Assembly: GCA_964486935.1 (NCBI GenBank)
Contig: CAZAPG010000019.1
Coordinates: 1 to 64,000 of the forward strand
Length of the DNA stretch: 64,000 bases
Direction: 5' to 3'
DNA from: CAZAPG01 sp964486935
GTDB lineage: Bacteria; Chloroflexota; Anaerolineae; 4572-78; J111
In this document: one piece after another, positions 38,382-46,600 of the stretch
How positions within the stretch are numbered: position 1 is the stretch's first letter
Layout: each line of letters begins with the position of its first letter
Made by a program: the position numbers and the translations under genes
Notes under the pieces: model-generated
Seen by the model: only the letters and a program-made list of their open reading frames with translations
Told to the model about the DNA's origin: nothing
Database searches by the model: none

Positions 38382-39320
38382 ATGACTACCAAACGCGTAA
38401 TTATTCTGTTTTTAGATGGCGTTGGCCTCGGAGAAGCAAACTCCGAGGCCAACCCGTTTATGCACGTCGATATGGTTGCTACCAAAGCGCTGTTAGGGGT
38501 ATCCAGGCTAACCGGCGAAGCCGCCGGCCTGGTTACAAATGAAGCCGCGCTGCTGGGGCTGGACGCCCAACTGGACACCCCCGGCCTGCCGCAATCGGCC
38601 ACCGGGCAAACCACCATTTTGACCGGCCAAAACGCGGCTGCCGCCCTGGGCGAGCATTACGGCCCCTACCCCAACCCAAAATTGCGCGACATGCTGGCCA
38701 GTGAAAATCTGTTTACCGCGCTGCTAAATGCGGGTAAACCGGTAGCTTACGCCAACGCCTACCCCAACCGCTTTCTGGAGCGGTTGAGCCGGGGCAAAGG
38801 GCGGTTGAGCGCCAATACCTTCACCGCCCACATCGCCGGGCTGAAACTGCGCGGTCGAAAAGATTTGCAAAAGGGACGCGCTATTTCGGCCCTGTTAAGC
38901 AACCAGTTTTGGCCGGAGCCGGAGGTCAATCTGCCGCCGGTTAACGCTTATCAGGCCGGCGGCCAATTAGTCGCCCTGGCTCAGGAGCACACGCTGACCT
39001 TTTTTGAGTTCTGGTATTCTGACCTTCTGGGCCACAAAATGGAGCGAGAAGAATCGCTAAAGATTTTGGGGATGCTGGATGATTTTTTGCGCGGCATTTT
39101 AGACAGCCTGGATTTTTCCAACTCGCTGCTGCTGGTAGTGAGTGACCACGGTAATTTTGAGGATTGGACGACCAAAAAACACACCCACAACCCCAGCCTG
39201 ACAATTTTGGCCGGCAACCAGGCCAACCGGCTGGCGCCCAAACTGCGCTCGCTGGTAGATGTCAAGCCGGTAGTGCTGAGTTATCTGAATGAAGACCTCA
39301 AAGGTTTCAAAAACCTTTGA
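38382..39320 (+). CDS. Alkaline-phosphatase-superfamily metalloenzyme
   Basis: A 312-residue member of the metalloenzyme superfamily that includes phosphopentomutase and phosphoglycerate mutase. Visible metal/catalytic residues: FLDGVGLGEAN (Asp), QSATGQTTILTGQNAA (catalytic Thr/Ser region), FWYSDLLGHKMERE, VSDHGNFEDW (Asp-His) and KKHTHNPS (His). The set is complete. The exact phosphoryl substrate is unknown. The last eight or so residues (about DLKGFKNL) and the stop codon are encoded inside the palindromic repeat 39293-39325, so the native C-terminus may have been replaced. It starts 46 bases after the O-methyltransferase. Confidence 0.78.
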   Translation: MTTKRVIILFLDGVGLGEANSEANPFMHVDMVATKALLGVSRLTGEAAGLVTNEAALLGLDAQLDTPGLPQSATGQTTILTGQNAAAALGEHYGPYPNPKLRDMLASENLFTALLNAGKPVAYANAYPNRFLERLSRGKGRLSANTFTAHIAGLKLRGRKDLQKGRAISALLSNQFWPEPEVNLPPVNAYQAGGQLVALAQEHTLTFFEFWYSDLLGHKMEREESLKILGMLDDFLRGILDSLDFSNSLLLVVSDHGNFEDWTTKKHTHNPSLTILAGNQANRLAPKLRSLVDVKPVVLSYLNEDLKGFKNL

Positions 39321-39325
39321 GGTCT
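39293..39325. repeat. AGACCTCAAAGGTTT hairpin, copy 2 (overlaps gene end)
   Basis: Perfect 15-bp arms (AGACCTCAAAGGTTT / AAACCTTTGAGGTCT) around CAA. Differs from 16695-16727 at one base. It contains the stop codon (TGA 39318-39320) of the metalloenzyme gene. Confidence 0.88.
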
Positions 39326-39355
39326 GGAGGATCTGCCAAGTAAATACTTTGATGG

Positions 39356-40627
39356 TTAATGGGAAGAGGGATAAATTTCTGAATTGGACCGTTTTTTGGC
39401 CGGCAGGGGTTCCAGGGTTAAAAAAGAATTTTGCTCAAAGAGTCGCTGAATGCCCAAATTTTTTACCGGCAGCACGCGGCTGCTGGCTAAATTATGCAGG
39501 TTCAGGTTTACTTTTTCGCCTACGGCCAGGCCGGGCATGGGCATAAGCCGGGCGGTCATGGGCCGGCCAACAGAAATAGCCAGCGCCGCCATATCCAGAT
39601 AGAGCGCGGCCATCTCGTTGGGGTCTGTATTGCCGGGGATGGGGACAATATCCAGCCCGGCGCTGGACACCGCCGAGTAGAGCAGCAAATCGTTAACGCT
39701 AAAGCGCCCTTCGGCGGCGCGTTGCGCCAAAACGGTATCTTCTAAAATGGGTAACATTACGCCAGAAAAGCCGGTATGGGGAATGTTGGCCTGTTTGATG
39801 GCGTTAGTTAGAAAGGTTACAGCAAAAAGGGTGCCGCTGCCGCCAAAAGCGTTAATGCCCAAACTCTCGATGGCCGCGCCAATGCTTCTGGCCTGGAGCG
39901 GGTAAGGTAGTAGCGAAAAATCGACCCCTTTGAACCGAATATGGTGGTCGTCTACCAGGCCGTCGGCAATTTCTAAAATGTAATCGGCGGCGCTTTCTAT
40001 AGACTCAACCAGTTTGTCGTGGGCCTGTTTCATATCGCGCGAGCTGTTGATGGCTGTCAGGGCCAGGTCTGCGGTTTCGACAGCCACGGCAAAGCAGGCT
40101 CTGCCGCCGTGATGATAAGCTACGTGAGGCAGCGGCATATTGGGCGGAACATTGGCCAGCGCGGCTAACCGCAAATTACCCAGGCCGTTGGAGGTGGATT
40201 GGGCAACTTTGTGGACAGTTTGGGCAAATGTTTGGGCGGCGGCCAAATTAACGCCGCCGTACTCATCGGCAAATAATACGCCTGAGTAGATTTTTTCAGT
40301 TTCGGTCATCAATTGGGGCAGGGCGTGAATAGACATGAGCAGCGCCAGAGGCGTGGTAGCAATGACCGGGCCAATTGAAATTGCCTCAATTTGGTGGGCG
40401 CTGGCGTACTGCTCGAGTTTGTGGGCAAACTCAAGCAGCAGCGAGGCGTCGGGGTAGCTCAACACATCCAAAAAAGGGGGCGTGGCCAGGCAAACAGATT
40501 GTACCTCGAAGCCGGCCCCGGTTAGCTGCTGGCGGGCATCGGCCAAAAAATGGGCCGCGCCGGCAATTGAACCCTGGTCAAACGGCCAATTCAAGGGGAT
40601 AAACTGGGTGATGCTGCGAATTTTCAC
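39356..40627 (-). CDS. DUF711 (UPF0210-like) family protein
   Basis: A 423-residue protein that fits the DUF711 family: N-terminal IRSITQFIPL, YSGVLFADEYGGVN, ANVPPNMPLPHVAYHHGG, FKGVDFSLLPYPLQARSIGAA, the Gly-rich FGGSGTLFAVTFLT, and GFSGVMLPILEDTVLAQR. The central part is related to the pyruvate-formate-lyase-like fold reported for the family; biochemical function is not known. It is convergent with the metalloenzyme gene, 35 bases apart, with the hairpin repeat between them. No metal site or nucleotide motif is obvious. Confidence 0.82.
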   Translation of the reverse strand: MKIRSITQFIPLNWPFDQGSIAGAAHFLADARQQLTGAGFEVQSVCLATPPFLDVLSYPDASLLLEFAHKLEQYASAHQIEAISIGPVIATTPLALLMSIHALPQLMTETEKIYSGVLFADEYGGVNLAAAQTFAQTVHKVAQSTSNGLGNLRLAALANVPPNMPLPHVAYHHGGRACFAVAVETADLALTAINSSRDMKQAHDKLVESIESAADYILEIADGLVDDHHIRFKGVDFSLLPYPLQARSIGAAIESLGINAFGGSGTLFAVTFLTNAIKQANIPHTGFSGVMLPILEDTVLAQRAAEGRFSVNDLLLYSAVSSAGLDIVPIPGNTDPNEMAALYLDMAALAISVGRPMTARLMPMPGLAVGEKVNLNLHNLASSRVLPVKNLGIQRLFEQNSFLTLEPLPAKKRSNSEIYPSSH

Positions 40628-40770
40628 GTCAGGCTCCGTTTGCGGCTAGGTTCTGTTGATATTTGATTGAGGTTACGTTGAAAACGTGACGCGCTGGCGT
40701 GGCCCGGTTTGTCACGCTAAAAGCAGTGACCTACGCCTCAATAATAGTCAATTTTTATGATAAAGCAAAG

Positions 40771-40791
40771 AGCATGGTTAAGCACCATGCC
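40771..40791 (-). terminator. Terminator after UDP-glucose dehydrogenase
   Basis: On the minus strand GCATGGT, short loop, ACCATGC and then TCTTTGCTTT. A 7-bp stem 42 bases after the stop of the gene at 40833. The T-tract is imperfect. Confidence 0.6.
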
Positions 40792-40832
40792 CTTTATCCT
40801 ATGGCTTATGTGGTTTTTGTGGCTGCCCCGGG

Positions 40833-42134
40833 TTAGTAACCCCGGCCCACTCCGCGATAAATAAAGCCATAATCCTTCATCACTTGCGGCTCGTAAAGGT
40901 TGCGCCCGTCGATAAAAACCGGCTGGCGCATAAGCGATCTCACCTGCTCCATATCCAGGCTTTTGAACTCGTTCCATTCTGTCATTAGAACCAGAGCGTC
41001 GCAGCCTTTGGCCAGGTCGTAGGCGCTTTCGACAAGTTGCAGTCTGGGAATCATTTTTGCCGCCACCGGCAGCGAAACGGGGTCGTACCCTCTCACAACG
41101 GCATCTTCGCGCAGCAAAACGCGGGCGATTTCTACGGCGGGGGCTTCGCGCATGTCATCGGTGTTGGGTTTAAAGGCCAGGCCCAGTAACCCGACAACTT
41201 TGTTTTTCAATCGACTCCCCAAAATGTCTCTTAATTTTTGAATAATCTGGATACGCTGGTACTGGTTAATATCCATGACCGCTTTTAGCAACTGCGGGTG
41301 AGTGCCCTGGGTGGTGGCCATATGCGCCAGGGCTTTAACATCTTTGGGAAAGCAGGAGCCGCCGTAGCCCACGCCGGCATCTAAAAAGTGATGCCCAATG
41401 CGCTTGTCGTAACCCATGCCCACGGCCACTTCCTTTACGTCTGCGCCCAGTTGCTCGCAGATATTGGCAATTTCATTGATAAAGGAGATGCGGGTGGCCA
41501 AAAAGGCGTTAGAGGCGTATTTAATCATCTCGGCGGTGCGCAAATCTGTAATAATAATGGGCGAGCGCAAACTAAGGTACAGTTCGGCCACTTTGTTGGC
41601 TGCCTCGCGGTCAAGCGACCCCAGCACAATGCGGTCCGGGTTCATCGAGTCGATGATGGCCGACCCCTCTCGCAAAAATTCCGGGTTGGAGACCACCCAA
41701 AAATCAATCGGCTCCGGCTGGTTAGAGCGAACAATGTCGGCTACCCAATCGCCGGTGCCAACCGGCACGGTGCTTTTGTTGACAATAATCAAAGGGCGCT
41801 TCATGGTTTGGGCAATGGTTTGGGCCGCCTGGCCCACATACTGCAAGTCGGCTTCGCCATCAACGCCTTCGGGGGTGCCGACGGCAATAAATACAAATTC
41901 GGCCTGCTCCAGGGCTTGGGCATAATCGGTGGTAAAAGAGAGCCGGCTGGCGCGCACGTTGCGCTGGATCATTTCTTTAAGACCCGGCTCGTAGATGGGC
42001 ACGTCGCCTTGCTGCAACATTTTTATTTTGGTTTCGTCAATATCCAGACAGCAAACCTTATTGCCCATATCGGCAAAGCCGGTGCCTGTCACCAAACCTA
42101 CATAGCCGGTTCCTACTACGGTGATATTTCTCAT
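40833..42134 (-). CDS. ugd: UDP-glucose 6-dehydrogenase
   Basis: A 433-residue NAD-dependent enzyme that oxidises UDP-glucose to UDP-glucuronate for surface polysaccharide. The N-terminal Rossmann motif VVGTGYVGLVTGTGFADMG, FIAVGTPEGVDGEADLQYV, the NPEFLREGSAI motif, and the catalytic cysteine in GVGYGGSCFPKDVKALAHM are intact. The C-terminal UDP-binding domain contains GLAFKPNTDDMREAPAVE. Length is normal. It lies downstream of the FAD protein and flippase-like gene on the same strand, consistent with a small glycan-related group. Confidence 0.93.
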   Translation of the reverse strand: MRNITVVGTGYVGLVTGTGFADMGNKVCCLDIDETKIKMLQQGDVPIYEPGLKEMIQRNVRASRLSFTTDYAQALEQAEFVFIAVGTPEGVDGEADLQYVGQAAQTIAQTMKRPLIIVNKSTVPVGTGDWVADIVRSNQPEPIDFWVVSNPEFLREGSAIIDSMNPDRIVLGSLDREAANKVAELYLSLRSPIIITDLRTAEMIKYASNAFLATRISFINEIANICEQLGADVKEVAVGMGYDKRIGHHFLDAGVGYGGSCFPKDVKALAHMATTQGTHPQLLKAVMDINQYQRIQIIQKLRDILGSRLKNKVVGLLGLAFKPNTDDMREAPAVEIARVLLREDAVVRGYDPVSLPVAAKMIPRLQLVESAYDLAKGCDALVLMTEWNEFKSLDMEQVRSLMRQPVFIDGRNLYEPQVMKDYGFIYRGVGRGY

Positions 42135-42194
42135 AATTTTTTATATCCCTTTAAAATTTATTGTGCCGCATGGGGCTAACTATAATAATATTCT

Positions 42195-42229
42195 CATAAA
42201 AGATTCTTAGCAAAGTTTCTTAAGAATCT
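42195..42229 (-). terminator. Weak terminator before ugd
   Basis: Minus-strand AGATTCTTA, loop, TAAGAATCT then TTTTAT, 50 bases after the FAD-protein stop. The stem is AT-rich, so strength is doubtful. The adjacent GGTTAG...CTAACC hairpin (about 42239-42269) is a further repeat-like fold. Confidence 0.5.
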
Positions 42230-42279
42230 AATATGATTGGGGTTAGGATATAATTAGAAATTCTAACCATTGGGGCTGG

Positions 42280-43599
42280 CTATTGGTTTGGCCGGCCGGT
42301 TGTCATAATCAGTTGGGCGGCCTGGCGACCAATTTGCACGGCGTAATTGGTGCCTCTATCCCAGGGATAAACCTGACTCATACTGGCCCAGTACAGGCCA
42401 GGAATGGGGGTCGCCAGGCCGGGGATGTTGGCGCTGTGGTTTACCGGCGGCACGGGTTGGGCATATTTGGTTCTAAAAACCCAGCTTTCTTTCACCCAGC
42501 TTTCGTCAAACTGGGGGTTGAAGCGTTTGAGTGCGGGCAAAAAGCGGGCCAGCAGTTCTTCTTTGGATAGAGAGAAATATTCGTGGTCGGCTTTCAGATA
42601 ATCGCCGCAGTAGATAATGTGGTCGTTGTCATAGTGGCGGCGGTTGATGAAGTTGGTGTGTTCTACCAGGGCCAAAAATGGCAGCCCTTCTCCCTTAGGC
42701 AGATTAATCCAGTAGTGCTGGCTGGTTAGTTGGCGCTTGAGCGCCAGCGTAACCACCACCGCCCCCATTGATTTGAGCGCCCTGAGCGAGGCCAAATAAT
42801 CATCGGGCAAAGCCGGGGCCAAACGCCCCAACAATTGCGGCGATACTGTTGCCAGCACGCGGTCAAAAATTTGGGGGGCCGGCGGGGTAGACGCCTGGGG
42901 ATGAGTCCAGTTTATGCCAATGCCTCCATCGGGTTGGGGCGTAACCCCGGTAATTTGGGCGTTCAGGCAAATTTTTGCGCCTCGTTCCTCAACCTTGCCG
43001 GTCAGCGCGTCGATAAATGCCTGAAAGCCGCCTTCAAAATAACCCAGTTTAAAGCTGCGTTTGTGCAAACGCGCCCACAGCCAGGCCATGTTGACTTCCT
43101 GGTAATAGTCGCCAAATTTACCAACCAGCAACGGCTCCCAGAGTATGTTGTAGGCTTTCTGGCCAAGGGTTCGTTTTAACCAGTTATGGGCGGTTTCTTT
43201 CTCAAGGGCTTGCCAGTTTTTGGTGACGCGCAGGTAAAGCGTAACCAGCCCAAAACGGATTTTTGCAAGCAGCGGTAACTTGGGAAAAAGCAGCACCCGC
43301 AGCGGGCTGTCGAAGGGATAGATTTTTCCATCAACATAGAGCGAGGTGACAGGGCGGGGAAAGAATACCTTATCGCCTTCGCCAATTTGGCTGATGAGGT
43401 TGAGAATGTCATCGTCGGTTTCAAACCAGTGGTGATAAAAGTGCTCCAGGTGCCAATCCCATCGCTCGGATTTGAAACCGGCGGCCAGGCCCCCGGTTTT
43501 TGAGTCGGCTTCAAAAATGGTCACATCGCAGCCGGCCCCGGCCAAATCGTAGGCTGCGGCAAGTCCGGCTATGCCGCCGCCAATAATTGCAACTTTCAT
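42280..43599 (-). CDS. FAD-dependent amine oxidase/protoporphyrinogen oxidase-like protein
   Basis: A 439-residue flavoprotein. The N-terminal dinucleotide motif is VAIIGGGIAGLAAAYDLAG, then FEADSKTGGLAAGF, the second part of the FAD site. C-terminal GLYWASMSQVYPWDRGTNYA closes the FAD domain. HLEHFYHHWFETDDDIL and WEPLLVGKFGDYYQEVNMAW are typical of the subgroup found in glycan and lipid gene sets. The substrate is unknown; relation to UDP-galactopyranose mutase-like enzymes is possible only at fold level. It is 26 bases downstream of the flippase-like gene, so likely co-transcribed. Confidence 0.82.
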   Translation of the reverse strand: MKVAIIGGGIAGLAAAYDLAGAGCDVTIFEADSKTGGLAAGFKSERWDWHLEHFYHHWFETDDDILNLISQIGEGDKVFFPRPVTSLYVDGKIYPFDSPLRVLLFPKLPLLAKIRFGLVTLYLRVTKNWQALEKETAHNWLKRTLGQKAYNILWEPLLVGKFGDYYQEVNMAWLWARLHKRSFKLGYFEGGFQAFIDALTGKVEERGAKICLNAQITGVTPQPDGGIGINWTHPQASTPPAPQIFDRVLATVSPQLLGRLAPALPDDYLASLRALKSMGAVVVTLALKRQLTSQHYWINLPKGEGLPFLALVEHTNFINRRHYDNDHIIYCGDYLKADHEYFSLSKEELLARFLPALKRFNPQFDESWVKESWVFRTKYAQPVPPVNHSANIPGLATPIPGLYWASMSQVYPWDRGTNYAVQIGRQAAQLIMTTGRPNQ

Positions 43600-43625
43600 A
43601 AATTACTCGCAAAAATTTAATAAGG

Positions 43626-44705
43626 CTAAACGTTCTTTTTTTTGGTAGGTTGGGGAGCAAGAGGGATTGAAATTTGGCCGCCGGCCGGCCCGGTATCTTG
43701 GGCCAGTTGGGTTTGACGCTCTTCTACGGCCTGGCCAATTTCTTGCCAGCTCAAACGCTGGTGGGCTACCATATACCAGATGCCCAGCAGCGTAACGGGC
43801 AGCCACAGCGCGGCATGAAGCACCAGCGTATAGGCCGCCGCCACCGATGGGGTAACGCCAAACACCTTTAATACCTCGATGCCTGGGCCATCGAAGGTGC
43901 CAATATACCCCGGCGCAGAAGGCAGGGTTGTGGCCAAATTTACAACCCCGTTCATTAGCATTAAGGCAAAAAAACTAACAATAAAGCTGAAGGCGTGCAT
44001 GACAAACCAGTATTTAACGGTTTCCAGCAGCCATACCACCACAGACGTAACAAACACCATCAGCACATCTTTGAAGCTGCTTAAACTACTTAGCCCATCC
44101 ATAAATCGGTCGGCCAGGGTTAAAAGTTTGGGTTGCATTTTGACCGGCATAAAGCCGTTGATAAGCCACAGGTAAATCCGTCTACTAAGCTGGGGTAGCG
44201 CGGCCATAACCAAAAATACAATCAGCGCCCCAAAAAAAGCCAGGCTGGCCAAAATAACGGTTTGCCGCAGCCAGCCGGGTAAGCCTGGGGCAAAAGGGAG
44301 GGCGACAAAAACAAAAAGCAGCATGACCAGCCCATCAAAAACCCGCTCAACCAGAATAGTGGCAATGCTGGCGCTAAAGCTGACCTGTTCCTGTTTTTTT
44401 AGCAAAAAAGCCCGGATGACTTCTCCGGCTCTAAAGGGGTAAATATTGTTGCCCATATAACCAATAACCACAATGGGCCACAAAACGCCTAATGAAATGG
44501 GCTTGATGGGCCTGAGCAGATAATGCCAGCGCCAGGTTCTGGCCCAAACGGCTACAAAATAGGCCAGTACGCCCGGAAATATCCACCAATAATTGGCGGT
44601 TTGAACATCGCGCCAAACGTGCAACAGGTCTAAACCGCGCAGCGCAATAATAACAAAAAAGGCGCTAATTACAGCGCCCAGCCAGAATCGCCAATGTTTT
44701 AGCAT
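43626..44705 (-). CDS. Flippase-like membrane protein (LPG synthase TM-region family)
   Basis: A 359-residue membrane protein with about eight helices, of the lysylphosphatidylglycerol-synthase transmembrane/flippase-like family. Visible family motifs: YMGNNIYPFRAGEVIRAFLL, ILVERVFDGLVMLLFVFVAL, and LPSAPGYIGTFDGPGIEVL. A GTG at 44747 extends the frame, but ATG 44705 (MLKHWRFWLG) puts a helix at the N-terminus as expected. It probably moves a polyprenyl- or lipid-linked precursor across the membrane; that is inferred from family and from the adjacent ugd and FAD genes. Confidence 0.82.
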   Translation of the reverse strand: MLKHWRFWLGAVISAFFVIIALRGLDLLHVWRDVQTANYWWIFPGVLAYFVAVWARTWRWHYLLRPIKPISLGVLWPIVVIGYMGNNIYPFRAGEVIRAFLLKKQEQVSFSASIATILVERVFDGLVMLLFVFVALPFAPGLPGWLRQTVILASLAFFGALIVFLVMAALPQLSRRIYLWLINGFMPVKMQPKLLTLADRFMDGLSSLSSFKDVLMVFVTSVVVWLLETVKYWFVMHAFSFIVSFFALMLMNGVVNLATTLPSAPGYIGTFDGPGIEVLKVFGVTPSVAAAYTLVLHAALWLPVTLLGIWYMVAHQRLSWQEIGQAVEERQTQLAQDTGPAGGQISIPLAPQPTKKKNV

Positions 44706-44764
44706 AGCCAATATTTTACCATTTAGGATAGATTCGGCAAAATGCACGGCAGCCGGCTTTCAAT

Positions 44765-44796
44765 AAAAAAGGCCGCTGTCATTTTAACCAGCGGCC
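44765..44796 (-). terminator. Intrinsic terminator after the SWIM-domain gene
   Basis: Minus strand: GGCCGCTG, loop, CAGCGGCC then TTTTTT. Perfect 8-bp GC-rich stem, 30 bases after the stop at 44826. Confidence 0.92.
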
Positions 44797-44825
44797 TATA
44801 ACAAGGTGATTTATTTAGTTGTCAA

Positions 44826-45080
44826 TTAAGCAGGTGTCGGGATGCCCTCGGCCGGTTTTACCGAACCTACAAGCACACGTTCCAAAGTCATAACGTGAGA
44901 GCAAACCCCACGGCTTTCAAAGAATTTGCAGTCGCAGTGCCATTTACCCTGGTTGTAACTGATGGTATGGTTTTTGTGATCACCTTCAAAGGTTACGCTG
45001 AAATTGTTAAAGGTAATGCGCTCCGGTTCTTGAGCGTATAGCATTGCCTTTTCTATTTTTCCGATCATTCCTGAGTCCAT
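44826..45080 (-). CDS. Small SWIM-type zinc-finger protein
   Basis: An 84-residue protein with one SWIM motif: WHCDCKFFESRGVCSHVMTL gives C-x-C-x(n)-C-x-H. Residues before it form a short beta sheet (RITFNNFSVTFEGDHKNHTI) typical of SWIM lead-in regions. SWIM domains bind DNA or protein; no larger domain is attached here. ATG 45080 has AAGGAGG 6 bases upstream, so an in-frame TTG at 45086 is rejected. The gene has its own strong terminator and is preceded by a structured leader with an internal terminator (45128-45247). Confidence 0.85.
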   Translation of the reverse strand: MDSGMIGKIEKAMLYAQEPERITFNNFSVTFEGDHKNHTISYNQGKWHCDCKFFESRGVCSHVMTLERVLVGSVKPAEGIPTPA

Positions 45081-45127
45081 TAACAACCTCCTTTGTTGTT
45101 AGTTAGTACTAATAAGGTAGATGTTAA

Positions 45128-45247
45128 AAACAAAAAAACACCCGCGCAGTTGGGCGCTATGGTGTTTTTTTGGACGGTATATTCAATTTGAGGAGGGCTA
45201 CTACACTCATAATTCAGCATCTCCAGATAGGCTGCCTCAGCCTATTA
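45128..45247 (-). ncRNA. Structured leader or small RNA ending in an intrinsic terminator
   Basis: Downstream of a consensus promoter (45254-45282) the minus-strand transcript would open with the hairpin ATAGGCTG-AGG-CAGCCTAT (45245-45227) and end with AACACC, an inner GCGC/GCGC stem, and GGTGTTTTTTT (45171-45132; 11-bp outer stem). Length is about 115 nt. The SWIM gene begins 52 bases further on. It could be a terminated small RNA or an attenuator leader. TACTACA/TGTAGTA also pair around the first hairpin if transcription starts upstream. No known riboswitch class is recognised. Confidence 0.55.
45132..45171. terminator. Strong bidirectional terminator upstream of the SWIM gene
   Basis: AAAAAAACACC (45132-45142) and GGTGTTTTTTT (45161-45171) are exact complements, with inner GCGC pairs. 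T-runs exist on both strands. Its position between a minus-strand promoter and the SWIM ORF is unusual. Confidence 0.85.
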
Positions 45248-45253
45248 GCATGT

Positions 45254-45282
45254 AGTATAACCCCGACAATAGCGCTTGTCAA
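45254..45282 (-). promoter_or_regulatory. Consensus sigma70-type promoter (minus)
   Basis: TTGACA (45282-45277), exactly 17 bases, TATACT (45259-45254). It is the best promoter match in the window and drives the 45128-45247 leader. It is back to back with the LacI-family gene's promoter. Confidence 0.85.
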
Positions 45283-45384
45283 CCTTACCTACCATACGGA
45301 ATCCCTACGTTAAATACTATCCGATTGCCGGCTGCCCCACCCCTGAATTTTTTGGAAAAATCAGAAATTACTGGACAACCAACA

Positions 45385-45398
45385 CGGAAACGTTTCCG
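45385..45398. promoter_or_regulatory. LacI-family operator 1
   Basis: CGGAAACGTTTCCG, a perfect 14-bp palindrome with the central CG typical of LacI/GalR operators. Located just upstream of the -35 box at 45415. Confidence 0.88.
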
Positions 45399-45414
45399 AA
45401 TTTTGAATCACTTT

Positions 45415-45442
45415 TTGACAAACAAAAATTATGGTGTATAAT
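45415..45442 (+). promoter_or_regulatory. Promoter of the LacI-family gene
   Basis: TTGACA (45415-45420), 16 bases, TATAAT (45437-45442). It lies between two identical operators, so the gene is very likely autorepressed. Confidence 0.9.
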
Positions 45443-45454
45443 CGCAGCTAATTG

Positions 45455-45468
45455 CGGAAACGTTTCCG
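45455..45468. promoter_or_regulatory. LacI-family operator 2
   Basis: A second CGGAAACGTTTCCG, centre 70 bases from operator 1 and just after the expected transcription start. Binding here would block initiation or early elongation. Confidence 0.88.
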
Positions 45469-45505
45469 TATCAGGTTAGCAAGTGAAACAACAGTGAGGT
45501 TTGTT

Positions 45506-46516
45506 TTGGCTGCTACTATTCACGATGTTGCGAAAAAAGCCGGCGTTGGCATTGGCACAGTCTCAAGTGTTCTGAACAATAGCCGGCCCGTAAACGAGGC
45601 CACCCGCCAAAAAGTTTTGGCGGCTATCGCCGAACTTGATTTTGTGCCAAACCCCAGCGGGCGTCGCTTATCAATGGGCAAAACCCATACCATTGGTGTA
45701 GTGATTCCCTTTTTCACCATTGCTTCGCAAGTGGAGCGCCTCCGTGGTGTCATGTCGGTGGTTGCCGGTAGCGAGTACGACATCAATCTCTTCACTGTAG
45801 AAACCGTATCTCAACGAAACAAAGTTTTGCAAACAGTTCCTCGTCGTGGTAGAATCGATGGCCTACTCATCTTCTCTATCAGCCCCACCGAAGCCGACCT
45901 GCGTCGAATTCGTCAAGAAAATGTACCAACCGTTTTGGTTGAAGCCAGCCATCCCAAACTCCCTCATATCTATCTGGACGACGTTACCGCAGCCCGAAAA
46001 GCTGTTGAATACCTCATAGAGCTAGGTCATCAAAAAATAGCTTATATTAGTGATTATCTGGATGACCCATTTGGATCGTTTTTTAGCCGTAATCGCTATA
46101 CCGGCTATTGTCAAGCATTAGCAGCAGCAAATATACCCCTTAGGCCCGAATATCATCGACAGGGTTGGTTTGGTCGTGAAGAAGGGCGACAAATGACAAC
46201 AGAACTGCTAAAATTACCCGATCCACCAACCGCTATTTTTGCTTTTAGCGACGAGCTGGCCCTGGGCGTCCTGGAGGCTGCTCGAGATTTGGATATTGAA
46301 GTTCCCGGCGATTTATCTGTAGTGGGCTATGACGACATAGAACTTGCCACCTTTGCCCAGCTAACCACCGTTAGACAACAACTCTTTGAATCAGGCATTC
46401 AAGGGGTTGAGTTATTGCTTGAAACCATCGAAGACCCTGATGCCCCACCCGTTCACCTTGAGCTTCCTACTGAATTAATCGTCCGCTGCACCACCGCGGC
46501 CCCCCGTCAGCAATAA
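45506..46516 (+). CDS. LacI-family transcriptional repressor
   Basis: A 336-residue regulator. The start is TTG 45506, with TGAGG 6 bases upstream; an earlier in-frame TTG at 45452 would put the operator inside the coding region. The DNA-binding domain is TIHDVAKKAGVGIGTVSSVL followed by RQKVLAAIAELDFVPNPSGR (hinge helix). The effector domain is of the periplasmic-binding fold, with TPTAIFAFSDELALGVLEA-type features (PPTAIFAFSDELALGVLEAA) and GDLSVVGYDDIELATFA. Contextually it should respond to an alpha-glucoside or trehalose-related sugar and control the transport and GH13 genes downstream, though no third operator copy is visible there. Confidence 0.92.
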   Translation: MAATIHDVAKKAGVGIGTVSSVLNNSRPVNEATRQKVLAAIAELDFVPNPSGRRLSMGKTHTIGVVIPFFTIASQVERLRGVMSVVAGSEYDINLFTVETVSQRNKVLQTVPRRGRIDGLLIFSISPTEADLRRIRQENVPTVLVEASHPKLPHIYLDDVTAARKAVEYLIELGHQKIAYISDYLDDPFGSFFSRNRYTGYCQALAAANIPLRPEYHRQGWFGREEGRQMTTELLKLPDPPTAIFAFSDELALGVLEAARDLDIEVPGDLSVVGYDDIELATFAQLTTVRQQLFESGIQGVELLLETIEDPDAPPVHLELPTELIVRCTTAAPRQQ

Positions 46517-46600
46517 CAAGCTGGTTTATTGCGCCTGCCTGTTGGTCTTTAAAAACTGAAACGACCAAAAACAGCAATGAGTATTTGTTTACCTTGAAAG

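Noticed and set aside
45276..45479. 67-codon plus-strand frame upstream of the LacI-family gene
   Set aside because: It covers the two operators and both promoter boxes; no ribosome site, no homology pattern.
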